64,000 nucleotides of DNA from Amphritea atlantica (lineage in GTDB: Bacteria; Pseudomonadota; Gammaproteobacteria; Pseudomonadales; Balneatricaceae), in NCBI RefSeq assembly GCF_018860855.1, contig NZ_JAHKQE010000010.1:1-64000 (forward strand), written 5' to 3'. Below the pieces are notes generated by a model. The model was given only the letters and a program-made list of their open reading frames with translations. It was not told the origin of the DNA and did not search any database. Made by a program: the position numbers and the translations under genes. This document shows positions 37,262 to 46,287 of this stretch, in pieces. Each line of letters opens with the position of its first letter. Position 1 is the first letter of the stretch.

Positions 37262-39973
37262 ATGACGAATAACAATAATAATATTCTCATAATAGAAACT
37301 AAGCTGTCCCCGCCCCTCCCTTGGGGTCGGGACATGCTTGCACGCCGACAACTTCTTGATCAACTCGACCTGAATCGAGATAAACGCTTAATCCTAATCG
37401 CGGCCCCAGCAGGCTACGGAAAATCAACACTAATGTCACAATGGCAACATTCGCTGACTCAACAAGGGGTCACGACAGCTTGGCTGACCCTCGATGAAGA
37501 TGATAATGATCCGGGCCGACTATTCACCTATTTGCGCTATGCACTGACTGGTAACACACATCCTGTTGGATCAATAGACCTGCGTCGATCGATACTTAAC
37601 CACGCCACCTTACTTGCTGATTTTTTTAAAGAGCCCGACGCACCATCAGTGCTTTTTATTGATGAACTCGAAACGCTCAATAATGCTGAATCGATACGCC
37701 TATTATCGATGTTGCAACAACAGTTGCCTCCGGGGAAGCTTATTGTAGTCGCCTCGAGAGAAAAAAAGACTGACTGGAGCCTCGCTAAACTCAAGCTACA
37801 AAACGAATTATTAGAGCTGAGTGATTTAGATTTACGTTTCAGCACTCAAGAAACTACACGTCTTGGTGAACTTCGACTGACTGGACCCTTTAGCGACGCC
37901 ATCACGCAGGCACTCACCGACAAAACCGAGGGCTGGATTGCAGGTATTCGTTTAGCGATGCTATGTTTCCCCCGCATGGATGATGCACAAACTTGGGTAC
38001 AAAATCTTACCGGTGAAATGGATGAAATTACCGACTTTCTCTCCGAAGAGCTATTTCGCAAACTGGGTACAGAACAGCAGATATTTCTACTCAAAGTGTC
38101 TGTTTTAAACCGTATGAACGCATCGCTCTGTGAAGCACTAACCGGAGAACAAGGCGCACAAACGCAGTTGGAAAGTTTCTGTGAAAAAGGCCTTTTTCTT
38201 CAGCCTTTGGATAAACAGCGCCATTGGTTTAGATTGCATGGACTCGTACGACAATTTTTATTAAAAAGATTAACCCAGTTAATCCCTCAAAAAATAGCTG
38301 CACTACATGATAAAGCTGCCACATGGCATGACGACCAAGGCTATAAGTTAGAAGCCATTCATCACGCCATCGCCGCGAAAAACCTATCGTTTGCGACAGA
38401 GATACTGGAAAGCTTTAGTAAATATTTGGTCACTCAGGGGCAACTCGGAACATTAATTACACTCACCGCTGAAATCTCATCACAATACCCTATCAATACG
38501 CCGACTCTGCTATCCAGCACCTGCTGGGCCAGCCTCTTCCTTCATAAGCAAGAAAATGCAGAAACCCTACTTCAGCGCTTAAGAATCATCAAAGCTGAGC
38601 AAGGATTACCCGAAGAACTACTCTCGCTATTCTTCACCCTAGAGTCACTATTGCTCATTATGAAGGATGATGTCCCCTCTGCCGGTACGTTAGCTTATGA
38701 ACAGCTGCCATTCATCCGCGAAGATGATCACTTCGAGCGAGGCGTACTCGCTAATATAATTGCTCTCTACAATATCGGCGCACAAGAATATCAACTCGCG
38801 CAGCAGTATATTTTAAAAGCCCGCGCCGCCCATATTAAGTCCGGTAGTTGTTTTGGTTTAGCCTACTCCGACACCCTTGCAGCCCTAAGAGAGTATCAGT
38901 TGGGTAATCTATTATTGGCCAAGGAACGTTTTAACCAGATAGGCTACGATGCGGATTACCAAAATTTTGATGACCCATCTCTTACTAAGCAGGTATCTAA
39001 AGCGGTCTGTCTCGGCTTTCAAGTCGGCTTATTGTTCGAACTCAATCAGTTTGATGAAGCACAGCAACTTCTTGATGAACATTTCGCTGATGCGATCAAC
39101 AATACGATTCCACCAGATATGGTGATTACTGGCTGCTTAACTCGGGCTCGCATTGCCTTTATTAACGGCGACCTAAACACCGCCTATTCCTATCTTGAGG
39201 AGGGTGAAATTGCTGGGGTCAGTGCATCGCTACCACGGTTGGTCAAGGAGATGCGCTGGGAAAGGGTTCGCTTTGCTATTCTTCTTGACGATTTAGATTC
39301 AGCCAAAACATTTGCCGCCCAAACGGATATCGATAAAGTCCCTAACTACCCTCCTGGCTTTCTCAATCCAGCTGATATCCGAGGCTCACAGGATATTGCC
39401 CCGCTACGCTATGACATTCATACCGGCAATACAGAACGCGCCTTAACGCAGATTCGTATCTTTATCGCTGATGCAATACACACGCCCTGTCGAGCGCTAA
39501 CACTCTTAGTATTGCAGGCCATTGCTCATGCTTTACGTGAAGATGCCCATAACGCCCATCGCAGCATGATTGAAGCACTTGATCTAGGGCTTAAAATCGG
39601 TTCAGTGCGAAGTATTATTGATGAAGGTCCACAGGCAATTATCTTGCTCAAAGCGCTCTATATTGAATGGAACAAACACCCTAATATTGCCAATAATAAA
39701 CGCATAACCTACTGCGATTCATTACTGGTATTAGTCGGTGAATCATTAGCCGCTGATGTCGAAAATACCCCCCTAGTGGAAAACTTATCTGACCGTGAAC
39801 TTGAAATTCTCAAGCTCGTCGGCGGAGGCTTGAAGAACGATCAAATCGCCAATAACTTATTTCTATCGGTCAACACCGTGAAATGGCATCTCCGACGGCT
39901 CTATGAAAAGCTCTGCGTTAAATCACGCACTGAAGCGTTAGCAGAAAGCCGTAAATTAGGACTTATCGATTAA
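37262..39973 (+). CDS. MalT-like LuxR family ATP-dependent activator (LAL)
   Basis: A 903-residue regulator. The N-terminal STAND ATPase has Walker A APAGYGKST (about 47-55) and LTLDEDDNDPGRLFTYL. A long TPR-like helical sensor occupies about 340-800, and a C-terminal LuxR helix-turn-helix (LSDRELEILKLVGGGLKNDQ, VNTVKWHLRRLYEKL) covers 835-895. This is the MalT/LAL architecture: ligand-induced oligomerisation then DNA binding. As the last gene of the operon it likely controls the surrounding hydrophobic-acid genes. Confidence 0.94.
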   Translation: MTNNNNNILIIETKLSPPLPWGRDMLARRQLLDQLDLNRDKRLILIAAPAGYGKSTLMSQWQHSLTQQGVTTAWLTLDEDDNDPGRLFTYLRYALTGNTHPVGSIDLRRSILNHATLLADFFKEPDAPSVLFIDELETLNNAESIRLLSMLQQQLPPGKLIVVASREKKTDWSLAKLKLQNELLELSDLDLRFSTQETTRLGELRLTGPFSDAITQALTDKTEGWIAGIRLAMLCFPRMDDAQTWVQNLTGEMDEITDFLSEELFRKLGTEQQIFLLKVSVLNRMNASLCEALTGEQGAQTQLESFCEKGLFLQPLDKQRHWFRLHGLVRQFLLKRLTQLIPQKIAALHDKAATWHDDQGYKLEAIHHAIAAKNLSFATEILESFSKYLVTQGQLGTLITLTAEISSQYPINTPTLLSSTCWASLFLHKQENAETLLQRLRIIKAEQGLPEELLSLFFTLESLLLIMKDDVPSAGTLAYEQLPFIREDDHFERGVLANIIALYNIGAQEYQLAQQYILKARAAHIKSGSCFGLAYSDTLAALREYQLGNLLLAKERFNQIGYDADYQNFDDPSLTKQVSKAVCLGFQVGLLFELNQFDEAQQLLDEHFADAINNTIPPDMVITGCLTRARIAFINGDLNTAYSYLEEGEIAGVSASLPRLVKEMRWERVRFAILLDDLDSAKTFAAQTDIDKVPNYPPGFLNPADIRGSQDIAPLRYDIHTGNTERALTQIRIFIADAIHTPCRALTLLVLQAIAHALREDAHNAHRSMIEALDLGLKIGSVRSIIDEGPQAIILLKALYIEWNKHPNIANNKRITYCDSLLVLVGESLAADVENTPLVENLSDRELEILKLVGGGLKNDQIANNLFLSVNTVKWHLRRLYEKLCVKSRTEALAESRKLGLID

Positions 39974-40127
39974 CACTAAGACAGTCATTAATTTTTTATC
40001 GATACAACTAGCATCCTATTAATAGGGGTATGAGCAGATCTTGTTCTACCCCTTCATCACAATCATTTAAAATAATCGCTTGCCTCATATGTTTACCCCT
40101 CACCCAAGTTTGAACGACTGCTAAATA

Positions 40128-40145
40128 AACCATCCCTAATGATGG
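40128..40145 (+). promoter_or_regulatory. 18-bp operator-like motif after the LuxR gene
   Basis: AACCATCCCTAATGATGG matches the motif at 29353-29370 in 16 of 18 positions and in the same orientation. It lies about 88 bp before the GST remnant start and could regulate the GST gene. The rest of 39974-40232 has nothing I recognise. Confidence 0.6.
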
Positions 40146-40232
40146 CGGCTAATTAAAGTCTATTTGCTAGATTTAGTAGGGGCCTTGACCCGCCCTTCTC
40201 TCTTTAATAAAAATAAACAGGATGAGCCTAGC

Positions 40233-40355
40233 ATGATAGAGCTTTATACAGCAGCCCAAAACGGCTATGAAATAAATATGACTCTAGAAGAAATGGAGCC
40301 TTACTTAATATCGGCTTTAGATTTAGCAAACGATGAGCAAAAAAGCATTTTGTAA
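40233..40355 (+). pseudogene. GST N-terminal remnant
   Basis: The 40-residue frame MIELYTAA-QNGYEINMTLEEM resembles the GST opening MIDLYTAATPNGYKISIMLEE with one residue lost, then diverges and stops. It sits 121 bp before an intact GST gene. It reads as the start of a second GST that has decayed. Confidence 0.6.
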
Positions 40356-40475
40356 CCATAAAGCCGAATGACAAGATTCGATAATCCATCCAATCCAAAA
40401 CAATAACAAAAATCCAGATAGGTTTATCAAAACAACCCAGCTATTCTAGTTAACTAATAATAAAAGGAACCTTCA

Positions 40476-41105
40476 ATGAAACTTTATGACTGCACTTCTG
40501 CGCCCAACACTCGCCGTGTTCGAATGTTTATGGCTGAAAAAGGAATCGTTATACCCCGAGTTGAAATCGATATTGCTCAAGGCGAAAATCTACAATCGAA
40601 CTTTCTCAGTAAAAATCCACGGGGAGTACTGCCCTTATTAGAACTCGATGACGGTAGTTATCTCGATGAAAGTGTCGCCATCTGTCGGTATTTTGAAGAA
40701 ATTCAGCCTGAGCCTGCACTAATGGGCCACGATGCAAAAAGCAAAGCAAAGATAGAATCGTGCCAACGCCATATTGAGTTTGACGCACTACTACCACTGG
40801 CAGATGTACTGCGAAACTCGGTGCCACACTTCAAAGAAAGAGCCCTAGCGGGTACTTCGGGTGTTATTGCTATCGACGCGTTAGTCGAGCGCGGCATTAC
40901 CAGTTATCATCGTTTTCTTGAACGACTAAATAAAAACCTGGAAGATCAACCTTATGTTGCAGGAAAAACCTTTTCGATCGCGGACATTACCGCCCTGTGC
41001 GCACTCGACTTCGCCAAATGGGCCAAGCTAAAAACGCCAGAGCATCATACCCATACACTCCGCTGGTACGCTCACGTCAGTGCGCGCAGCAGTGCTAGCG
41101 CCTAG
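40476..41105 (+). CDS. Glutathione S-transferase family protein
   Basis: A 209-residue GST with N-terminal thioredoxin fold (MKLYDCTSAPNTRRVRMFM), the cis-Pro and glutathione-binding segment GVLPLLELDDGSYLDESVAI, and a helical C-terminal domain ending near SARSSASA. It conjugates or isomerises electrophiles with glutathione. It sits next to the catabolic operon with an AAAGGAA site upstream; it might detoxify reactive intermediates of that pathway. Confidence 0.92.
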   Translation: MKLYDCTSAPNTRRVRMFMAEKGIVIPRVEIDIAQGENLQSNFLSKNPRGVLPLLELDDGSYLDESVAICRYFEEIQPEPALMGHDAKSKAKIESCQRHIEFDALLPLADVLRNSVPHFKERALAGTSGVIAIDALVERGITSYHRFLERLNKNLEDQPYVAGKTFSIADITALCALDFAKWAKLKTPEHHTHTLRWYAHVSARSSASA

Positions 41106-41168
41106 ATGATCAATCTTCATAATACAGCGGCTCCGGAAAGCTCAAGGTTGAGAGGACCCACCTAAAAT

Positions 41169-41360
41169 GCCCCAAATTTGCCCCAAAAAATACAACTGGG
41201 GGATTCATATAATAACTGCGCCATTTCTGACTAAAGGGAGTGTGGTGATCAACTGTTGATAAAAGATAAAAGATGCCAGAGGTAGGTACTGCTGGTGCAG
41301 GGTTATCGGTCTGCCGAAATAGCCATGAAACGCCATGGAAGCAGCTGATCTACTTCCTAC
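41169..41360. mobile_element. IS30-like element remnant next to TGCCCC repeats
   Basis: TGCCCC repeats (41169, 41179) precede GGGGGATTCATATAATAACTGCGCCAT (from 41199), matching the IS30 left end at position 5-27. Downstream GATCAACTGTTGA and GCAGGGTTATCGG match the 5' part of the transposase gene before the sequence degrades. No intact frame. The order repeats-then-IS30 end is the same as at 5088-5154. Confidence 0.65.
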
Positions 41361-41381
41361 ATTCTTAATCCTTGTAAGCGG

Positions 41382-41591
41382 TCAGTTAACTGCATCTTGC
41401 AAAGTTACATCCCAAGGCAACAGAGCCTTGATTTGATCAACGCTATTCGCTTTAGGCAGTTGTTCAAAGACATAACGGAGATACCGATAAAGCGCTTGTT
41501 GATTAGCCGTCGCCGTTTCAATCAGACTGTAAAAGTTGGCGCTAGATTTTGCCCCTAGTACCGTGACACTAAAGTGCCCGCTTTTCGGCCA
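41382..41591 (-). pseudogene. IS66 transposase C-terminal remnant
   Basis: The minus-strand frame reads WPKSGHFSVTVLGAKSSANF then YSLIETATANQQALYRYLRY, FEQLP and ALLPWDV to the stop at 41382, typical of the IS66 TnpC C-terminus. The N-terminal and catalytic part is gone. Confidence 0.8.
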
Positions 41592-41666
41592 GTCTCCTGA
41601 GAAGGACTTATTCGCATATTCCCTTAGTCTTTTCCCTTAGAGGCGTTGGCGTTGACTCAATGACTA

Positions 41667-42575
41667 TTAGCGATTACCCAAGTACTGTAAGCAAACAGAG
41701 ACAGCAGTAGTTCTATTTTCGACCGATAATTTTCGATAAATCGGTTCAAGGTGTTTATTGACAGTTCGTGGACTCATAGACAGTATCTGGCCCATCTCTA
41801 TATTAGTTTTCCCACGGGATAACCAAAATAAAACTTCAGCCTCTCGTTCTGTGAGCTCAAAGCGTTTTTTAAAAGCAGCCCGCGCCACAAGCTCGTCATC
41901 ATCAAGGAGACGCATTAAGTACTCCCCTAGCGAAGGCCTTCCCAAGAAAGTAACCTGTAAAGGCGTTATAAGCCCGCTCAATTGCAAACTGGTATGCTTT
42001 TCAGGGCTATGTTTTAGCCATGCTTTAAGTTGCAGTGGTAACTGCAACTCCATCCACTTAAGGTCATCACTGCGCGAAGCTAACAGCTGCCTCACATGTT
42101 TTGTAGACCACGTAATTACACCATTAAGATCACAAGCAAACGTTAACTGCCCTACTTCGTCCAATGCCACTCTGGCATTTTTGGTCATACGAGAATTATT
42201 TAAATGAACTTTAACTCTAGCCAAGAGTTCATCGAGTTTTATCGGTTTATTGATATAATCAACGCCACCCGCTTCCAAACCTTTAATGACGTCTTCAGTC
42301 TCGCTAAGCCCCGTCATAAAGATCACAGGTATATCAGCTAATTCGCTATTTTGCTTTAGTGCCAAACAGGCTTCAAAGCCATCCATATTTGGCATAATCG
42401 CATCCATCAAAATAATATCAGGTGTCATAAGATCAGCAATAGCTAACGCCTGTAAACCATCTAATGCGACTAAGACCGTATAGCCTTCATTGGCTAACAC
42501 CTCATTGAGCATACCTACTGAATCAAGGCTATCATCTGCGATCAATACAACCCCTTTATTCTTATTGTTGATCAT
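41667..42575 (-). CDS. Two-component response regulator (receiver-LuxR)
   Basis: A 302-residue protein: receiver domain (about 10-125) with phospho-acceptor in DIILMDAIMPNMDGF, conserved DD at the start (VLIADDSLDS) and Lys in INKPIKL; a middle segment that could be a small sensor; and a C-terminal LuxR helix-turn-helix (LTEREAEVLFWLSRGKTNIEMGQ, SPRTVNKHLEPIYRKL). Its start overlaps the hybrid kinase end by 14 nt, so the pair is co-expressed. Probable activator of the urt-fmd operon (inference). Confidence 0.93.
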   Translation of the reverse strand: MINNKNKGVVLIADDSLDSVGMLNEVLANEGYTVLVALDGLQALAIADLMTPDIILMDAIMPNMDGFEACLALKQNSELADIPVIFMTGLSETEDVIKGLEAGGVDYINKPIKLDELLARVKVHLNNSRMTKNARVALDEVGQLTFACDLNGVITWSTKHVRQLLASRSDDLKWMELQLPLQLKAWLKHSPEKHTSLQLSGLITPLQVTFLGRPSLGEYLMRLLDDDELVARAAFKKRFELTEREAEVLFWLSRGKTNIEMGQILSMSPRTVNKHLEPIYRKLSVENRTTAVSVCLQYLGNR

Positions 42576-45500
42576 CTGTTATTGCCTGCTTACAAATAGA
42601 AATTATTTCTGAAAATTGATAACTACCTAAATGGGAACGCAAAGAGCTTACAAATTCATTAGCTACATTGGCAGCTTCCATGCGTATTAATACGTTATCC
42701 ATTCCTGAAACAAATCCAAGCTCAGCCATCGAAATAAGCTCTCTACAGTCATCATCACTGACACCGTGGTAAAAGCTCTCATCATTCAATTTATTTTTTT
42801 TGCTTTCATTTTTGACACTCTCTTTTTTTTGAATCTGCGAAGTATCAGACTCATAACACCACTCTATGTTGAGCGCTGTAGCAACCTTATCGAGTAAGGC
42901 ATTATCTCGGATAGGTTTAGTCAAATAGTCATCATTGAGCCGCATGCCACTTTCGGAGGACTCTGCATGAACTGAGTTCTCAATCGCGTCAGCGGAAATC
43001 ATAATAATCGGGACTTTTATATGCCGTTTACGCAGCAGTCTAACCAATCCCCACCCATTCATACCCGGCATCGAAATATCTAACAAAAAGAGATCAATAT
43101 CCCCGAGACTATCAAAACCTAAACATTCATCGCCGCACGTCGATTCAAAAACAATAAAACCCAAAGGCGAAAGAATCTCGCTGATAACACCCCTGTGTGC
43201 TGGTTCATCGTCAACCACCATAATCGTGCGTTGTTTACCTACATATGACTCAATACGTTTAATAGGTTCCGGGCGTATCTTGGGATTTTCGACACTGGGC
43301 AACATGAGCGATAGCGTGAAGGTGCTACCGACCTTAGGGGTGCTCTTCAACTCAATGTTGCCTCCCATAATTTCGCTCAGTAGTTTACAAATAGTTAACC
43401 CTAGACCTGTGCCTGACGTCTGCGGGGATCCCGGTTTTCTAATTCGTTCAAAGGGCTTAAATATGCGTTCTAATTCATGGGACTCTATACCTACCCCCGT
43501 ATCACTGATCTTAAACTCCGCTACCTGATTTCGGTATCGAACCTCAAGAGTCACCTGACCAACCTCAGTAAACTTAATAGCATTTGAAAGCAGGTTAATT
43601 AAAATTTGACGTAAATGTTTTTCATCTGCCGTAACGACCAAGGGGAACGAACTTAGGGGAATATACTCGAAACGAATTCCTTTTGCGGCCGCCTGCAGAC
43701 GGAACATCTCAATCAATTCGACTATAAGGCCTTGGAGCGACACTTGATCGCGCATTATATCTATTCGTCCGGCTTCAATTCTGGAAATATCCACCAGCCC
43801 TTCAATTAAATCAGCGAGATGGTCTCCACTTCGTCGAATCACACTAACTTTATCGCGATGTTCAGTCGTTAAAAGACGATCTTTTTCTAATATCTGCGCA
43901 TACCCTAACATAGAGTTAAGCGGGCTTCTTAACTCATGGCTTATACCTGTCAAGTAACGACTCTTTGCCTGATTTGCGGCCTCAGCAACTTCTTTGGCTT
44001 TTTGCAAAGCAAGGCCAGTATCTCCATGGGCGCTAATTTCTTTTTTTAGAAGGAGGGTTTGACGTTGTGCCTCGTCTAATGCAAATTGTCGACTTTCATT
44101 GGCCAAGACGAACAACCAGATCAAGACACCTACAATAATCATTAGCAACCAAAAAAGTTGCTTCATAGTCGACTCCACAGCGACTATGAGCTCAATATCA
44201 CCTATCGGCACTTGCATATAGACCAGCCCAAATAGCGAAGCAATGGCGCCAGCAATTAGAATAAGTAATCCTGAAAATTGCAATATACTCGTATTAAGTC
44301 GCGATGCGAGCTTGTGAGGCAACATTGCTCCTATTAAGGCAACCAACTGTTCACCAAAACGGGCATTAACTTTACATTGATCGTGGCAACGTGATTCAAG
44401 CGTGCAGCACAGAGAACAAATGGCGCCACCATAAGCGGGACAAAATGCCATATCTTCAAACTCGAATGTATTTTCACAAACGGTACATTTTACCTCTGCG
44501 CTTTCCACAGATAAGTCCTCACCTCCTTCAAGAGAAACCAGCTGTATTCCAAGCGTATTAGGACGAGCGATATAAAATCGCCCTTTTGTGGCGATAGCGA
44601 TCAACGGTGAAACAATAAACGCTGTCATTAACGCAATATAAGGAGACATTGCTTGCGCAAATTCGCCCATTTGGCCTATGTAAGCAATAATACCCACAAC
44701 AGAGGCACTCAACATCGCACCCACACCAACAGGGTTAATATCGTAGAGGTGTGCCCTCTTAAATTCGATATGCTTGGGACTCAACTTCAAAGGCTTATTG
44801 ATAACCAGATCCGCCACCAATGCACCGACCCAAGCGACCGCCACGTTGGAATATATTCCTAAAATATTCTCTAGAGCCCCATAAATGCCTAATTCCATCA
44901 CCAAAAGCGCAATAACAACGTTAAACACCAACCAGACAACGCGCCCGGGATGGGTATGAGTTAAACGCGAAAAGAAATTAGACCACGCGATTGAGCCTGC
45001 ATAGGCATTGGTGCCATTAATTTTTAGCTGGCAGATGATAATGAATATACCAGTCATGGCGAGCGTCGCTGTAGCTGACTGATTTAAATATCCAAAGGCA
45101 ATCAAATACATATGAAAAGGATCATCAGCCAGTACTTCAGAGGCTCCGTGATTGATGGCTAACACCGCTAGAAATGATCCTGCCAGGATTTTCAAACTAC
45201 CCGGAATAATCCACCCAGGACCTGCTGCAATAAGCGCTAGCCACCAGCGAACCCGGTTGTCAGATTTTTTTTCGGGTAAAAAACGCAAAAAATCTACTTG
45301 CTCGCCTATTTGTGCGATTAGTGCGAATAACACTCCCGAAGCTGCACCAAAAAAGAGCACGTTAAATCCTTCGCCCTGAATCGGTGCTGATCCGGAATAC
45401 CCTACCCACTCATCCACAGAAGACCACTCATACCATAGAATAAAGACAAAAGGCGTTAATTGAAGGACTAGCCAAAGAGGTTGGCTCCAGAGCTGAAATC

Positions 45501-46014
45501 GACTGATAAAGGTGATGCCGTAGAGAACCAGCGGGATTATGACCAACGCACTAATCAGATAACCCATACTCAGAGGCAAGCCAAACAAGACTTCGAGTGC
45601 CGACGCCATAATGGCCGCTTCAAGCGCAAAAAATATAAAGGTAAAGGAGGCATAAATAAGCGAGGTAATAGTCGAACCTACGTAACCAAAACCAGCCCCC
45701 CTGCTAAGCAGGTCGATATCTACGCCGTAGCGTGCCGCATAGTAGCTAATAGGCAATCCAGTGAGAAAGATAATAAGCGACACCACAATGATGGCAACGA
45801 TAGCGTTATCAAACCCATAGCCGAGAGTAATCGCTCCTCCTATTGCTTCTAATCCAAGCATTGAGATACCTCCCAATGCCGTATTAGCAACTCTGCTGAC
45901 CGACCAGCGCCGAGCGCTCTTTGAGGTAAAACGAAGAGCGTAATCTTCTAAAGTTTGATTCGCCACCCAGCGATTGTATTTACGCCGGGCCTTGAATACA
46001 TGCTGATCACTCAT
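42562..46014 (-). CDS. NCS1-permease / histidine kinase / receiver hybrid sensor
   Basis: A 1150-residue fusion. Residues about 1-490 are an NCS1 (purine/cytosine/hydantoin) permease-like membrane domain with 12 helices. Residues 510-547 are a Cys-rich stretch (CTVCENTF, FCPAYGG, CSLCC, CHDQC). Two more helices (about 575-645) precede the kinase: H-box GISHELRSPLNSML with His693, N-box LINLLSNAIKF, G-boxes SDTGVGIE and GTGLGLTIC. A receiver follows with Asp979 in LLDISMPGMNGW, and a helical tail without an obvious phospho-His. The permease part may be transporter and sensor for the amide taken in by Urt (inference). Length is far above usual kinases. Confidence 0.93.
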   Translation of the reverse strand: MSDQHVFKARRKYNRWVANQTLEDYALRFTSKSARRWSVSRVANTALGGISMLGLEAIGGAITLGYGFDNAIVAIIVVSLIIFLTGLPISYYAARYGVDIDLLSRGAGFGYVGSTITSLIYASFTFIFFALEAAIMASALEVLFGLPLSMGYLISALVIIPLVLYGITFISRFQLWSQPLWLVLQLTPFVFILWYEWSSVDEWVGYSGSAPIQGEGFNVLFFGAASGVLFALIAQIGEQVDFLRFLPEKKSDNRVRWWLALIAAGPGWIIPGSLKILAGSFLAVLAINHGASEVLADDPFHMYLIAFGYLNQSATATLAMTGIFIIICQLKINGTNAYAGSIAWSNFFSRLTHTHPGRVVWLVFNVVIALLVMELGIYGALENILGIYSNVAVAWVGALVADLVINKPLKLSPKHIEFKRAHLYDINPVGVGAMLSASVVGIIAYIGQMGEFAQAMSPYIALMTAFIVSPLIAIATKGRFYIARPNTLGIQLVSLEGGEDLSVESAEVKCTVCENTFEFEDMAFCPAYGGAICSLCCTLESRCHDQCKVNARFGEQLVALIGAMLPHKLASRLNTSILQFSGLLILIAGAIASLFGLVYMQVPIGDIELIVAVESTMKQLFWLLMIIVGVLIWLFVLANESRQFALDEAQRQTLLLKKEISAHGDTGLALQKAKEVAEAANQAKSRYLTGISHELRSPLNSMLGYAQILEKDRLLTTEHRDKVSVIRRSGDHLADLIEGLVDISRIEAGRIDIMRDQVSLQGLIVELIEMFRLQAAAKGIRFEYIPLSSFPLVVTADEKHLRQILINLLSNAIKFTEVGQVTLEVRYRNQVAEFKISDTGVGIESHELERIFKPFERIRKPGSPQTSGTGLGLTICKLLSEIMGGNIELKSTPKVGSTFTLSLMLPSVENPKIRPEPIKRIESYVGKQRTIMVVDDEPAHRGVISEILSPLGFIVFESTCGDECLGFDSLGDIDLFLLDISMPGMNGWGLVRLLRKRHIKVPIIMISADAIENSVHAESSESGMRLNDDYLTKPIRDNALLDKVATALNIEWCYESDTSQIQKKESVKNESKKNKLNDESFYHGVSDDDCRELISMAELGFVSGMDNVLIRMEAANVANEFVSSLRSHLGSYQFSEIISICKQAITDDQQ

Positions 46015-46050
46015 TTAAGTGCTACCTCAAGTAAAAAAATAGCACTTAAA
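46014..46050 (-). promoter_or_regulatory. RBS-sequestering hairpin at the hybrid kinase start
   Basis: On the minus strand TTTAAGTGCTA (46050-46040) pairs perfectly with TAGCACTTAAA (46024-46014). The loop holds the Shine-Dalgarno GAGG at its 3' edge, and the stem ends on the A of the start ATG. An 11-bp stem here would hide the ribosome site and control translation of the sensor. Confidence 0.6.
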
Positions 46051-46287
46051 TTACCGTGTGCTTAATCGCGATCCCTCATATATCTAACCGTTGTAAATCA
46101 ATTTTTGCTGGCCCTTTAATCCTTGAAATAGAGTATCACATAGGAGTAGCACGAATCACACCAACAAATGTACGTCAAATAACGTAGACAGGTAGTGCGA
46201 TTAACGAATTATCCCCCCCCTCAATTCAACATAACCTTTAAAGCACGACAACACTGTCTGATTCAGTAACTTTAAAAAGGCTATCTC

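Noticed and set aside
39974-40060. Terminator after the LuxR gene (GGGGTA...TACCCC near 40024-40052)
   Set aside because: Six-base stem with a long loop and no T-tract; too weak to call.
41758-42207. 149-aa plus-strand ORF inside the response-regulator gene
   Set aside because: Antisense to a clear receiver-LuxR protein; composition is that of a shadow frame.
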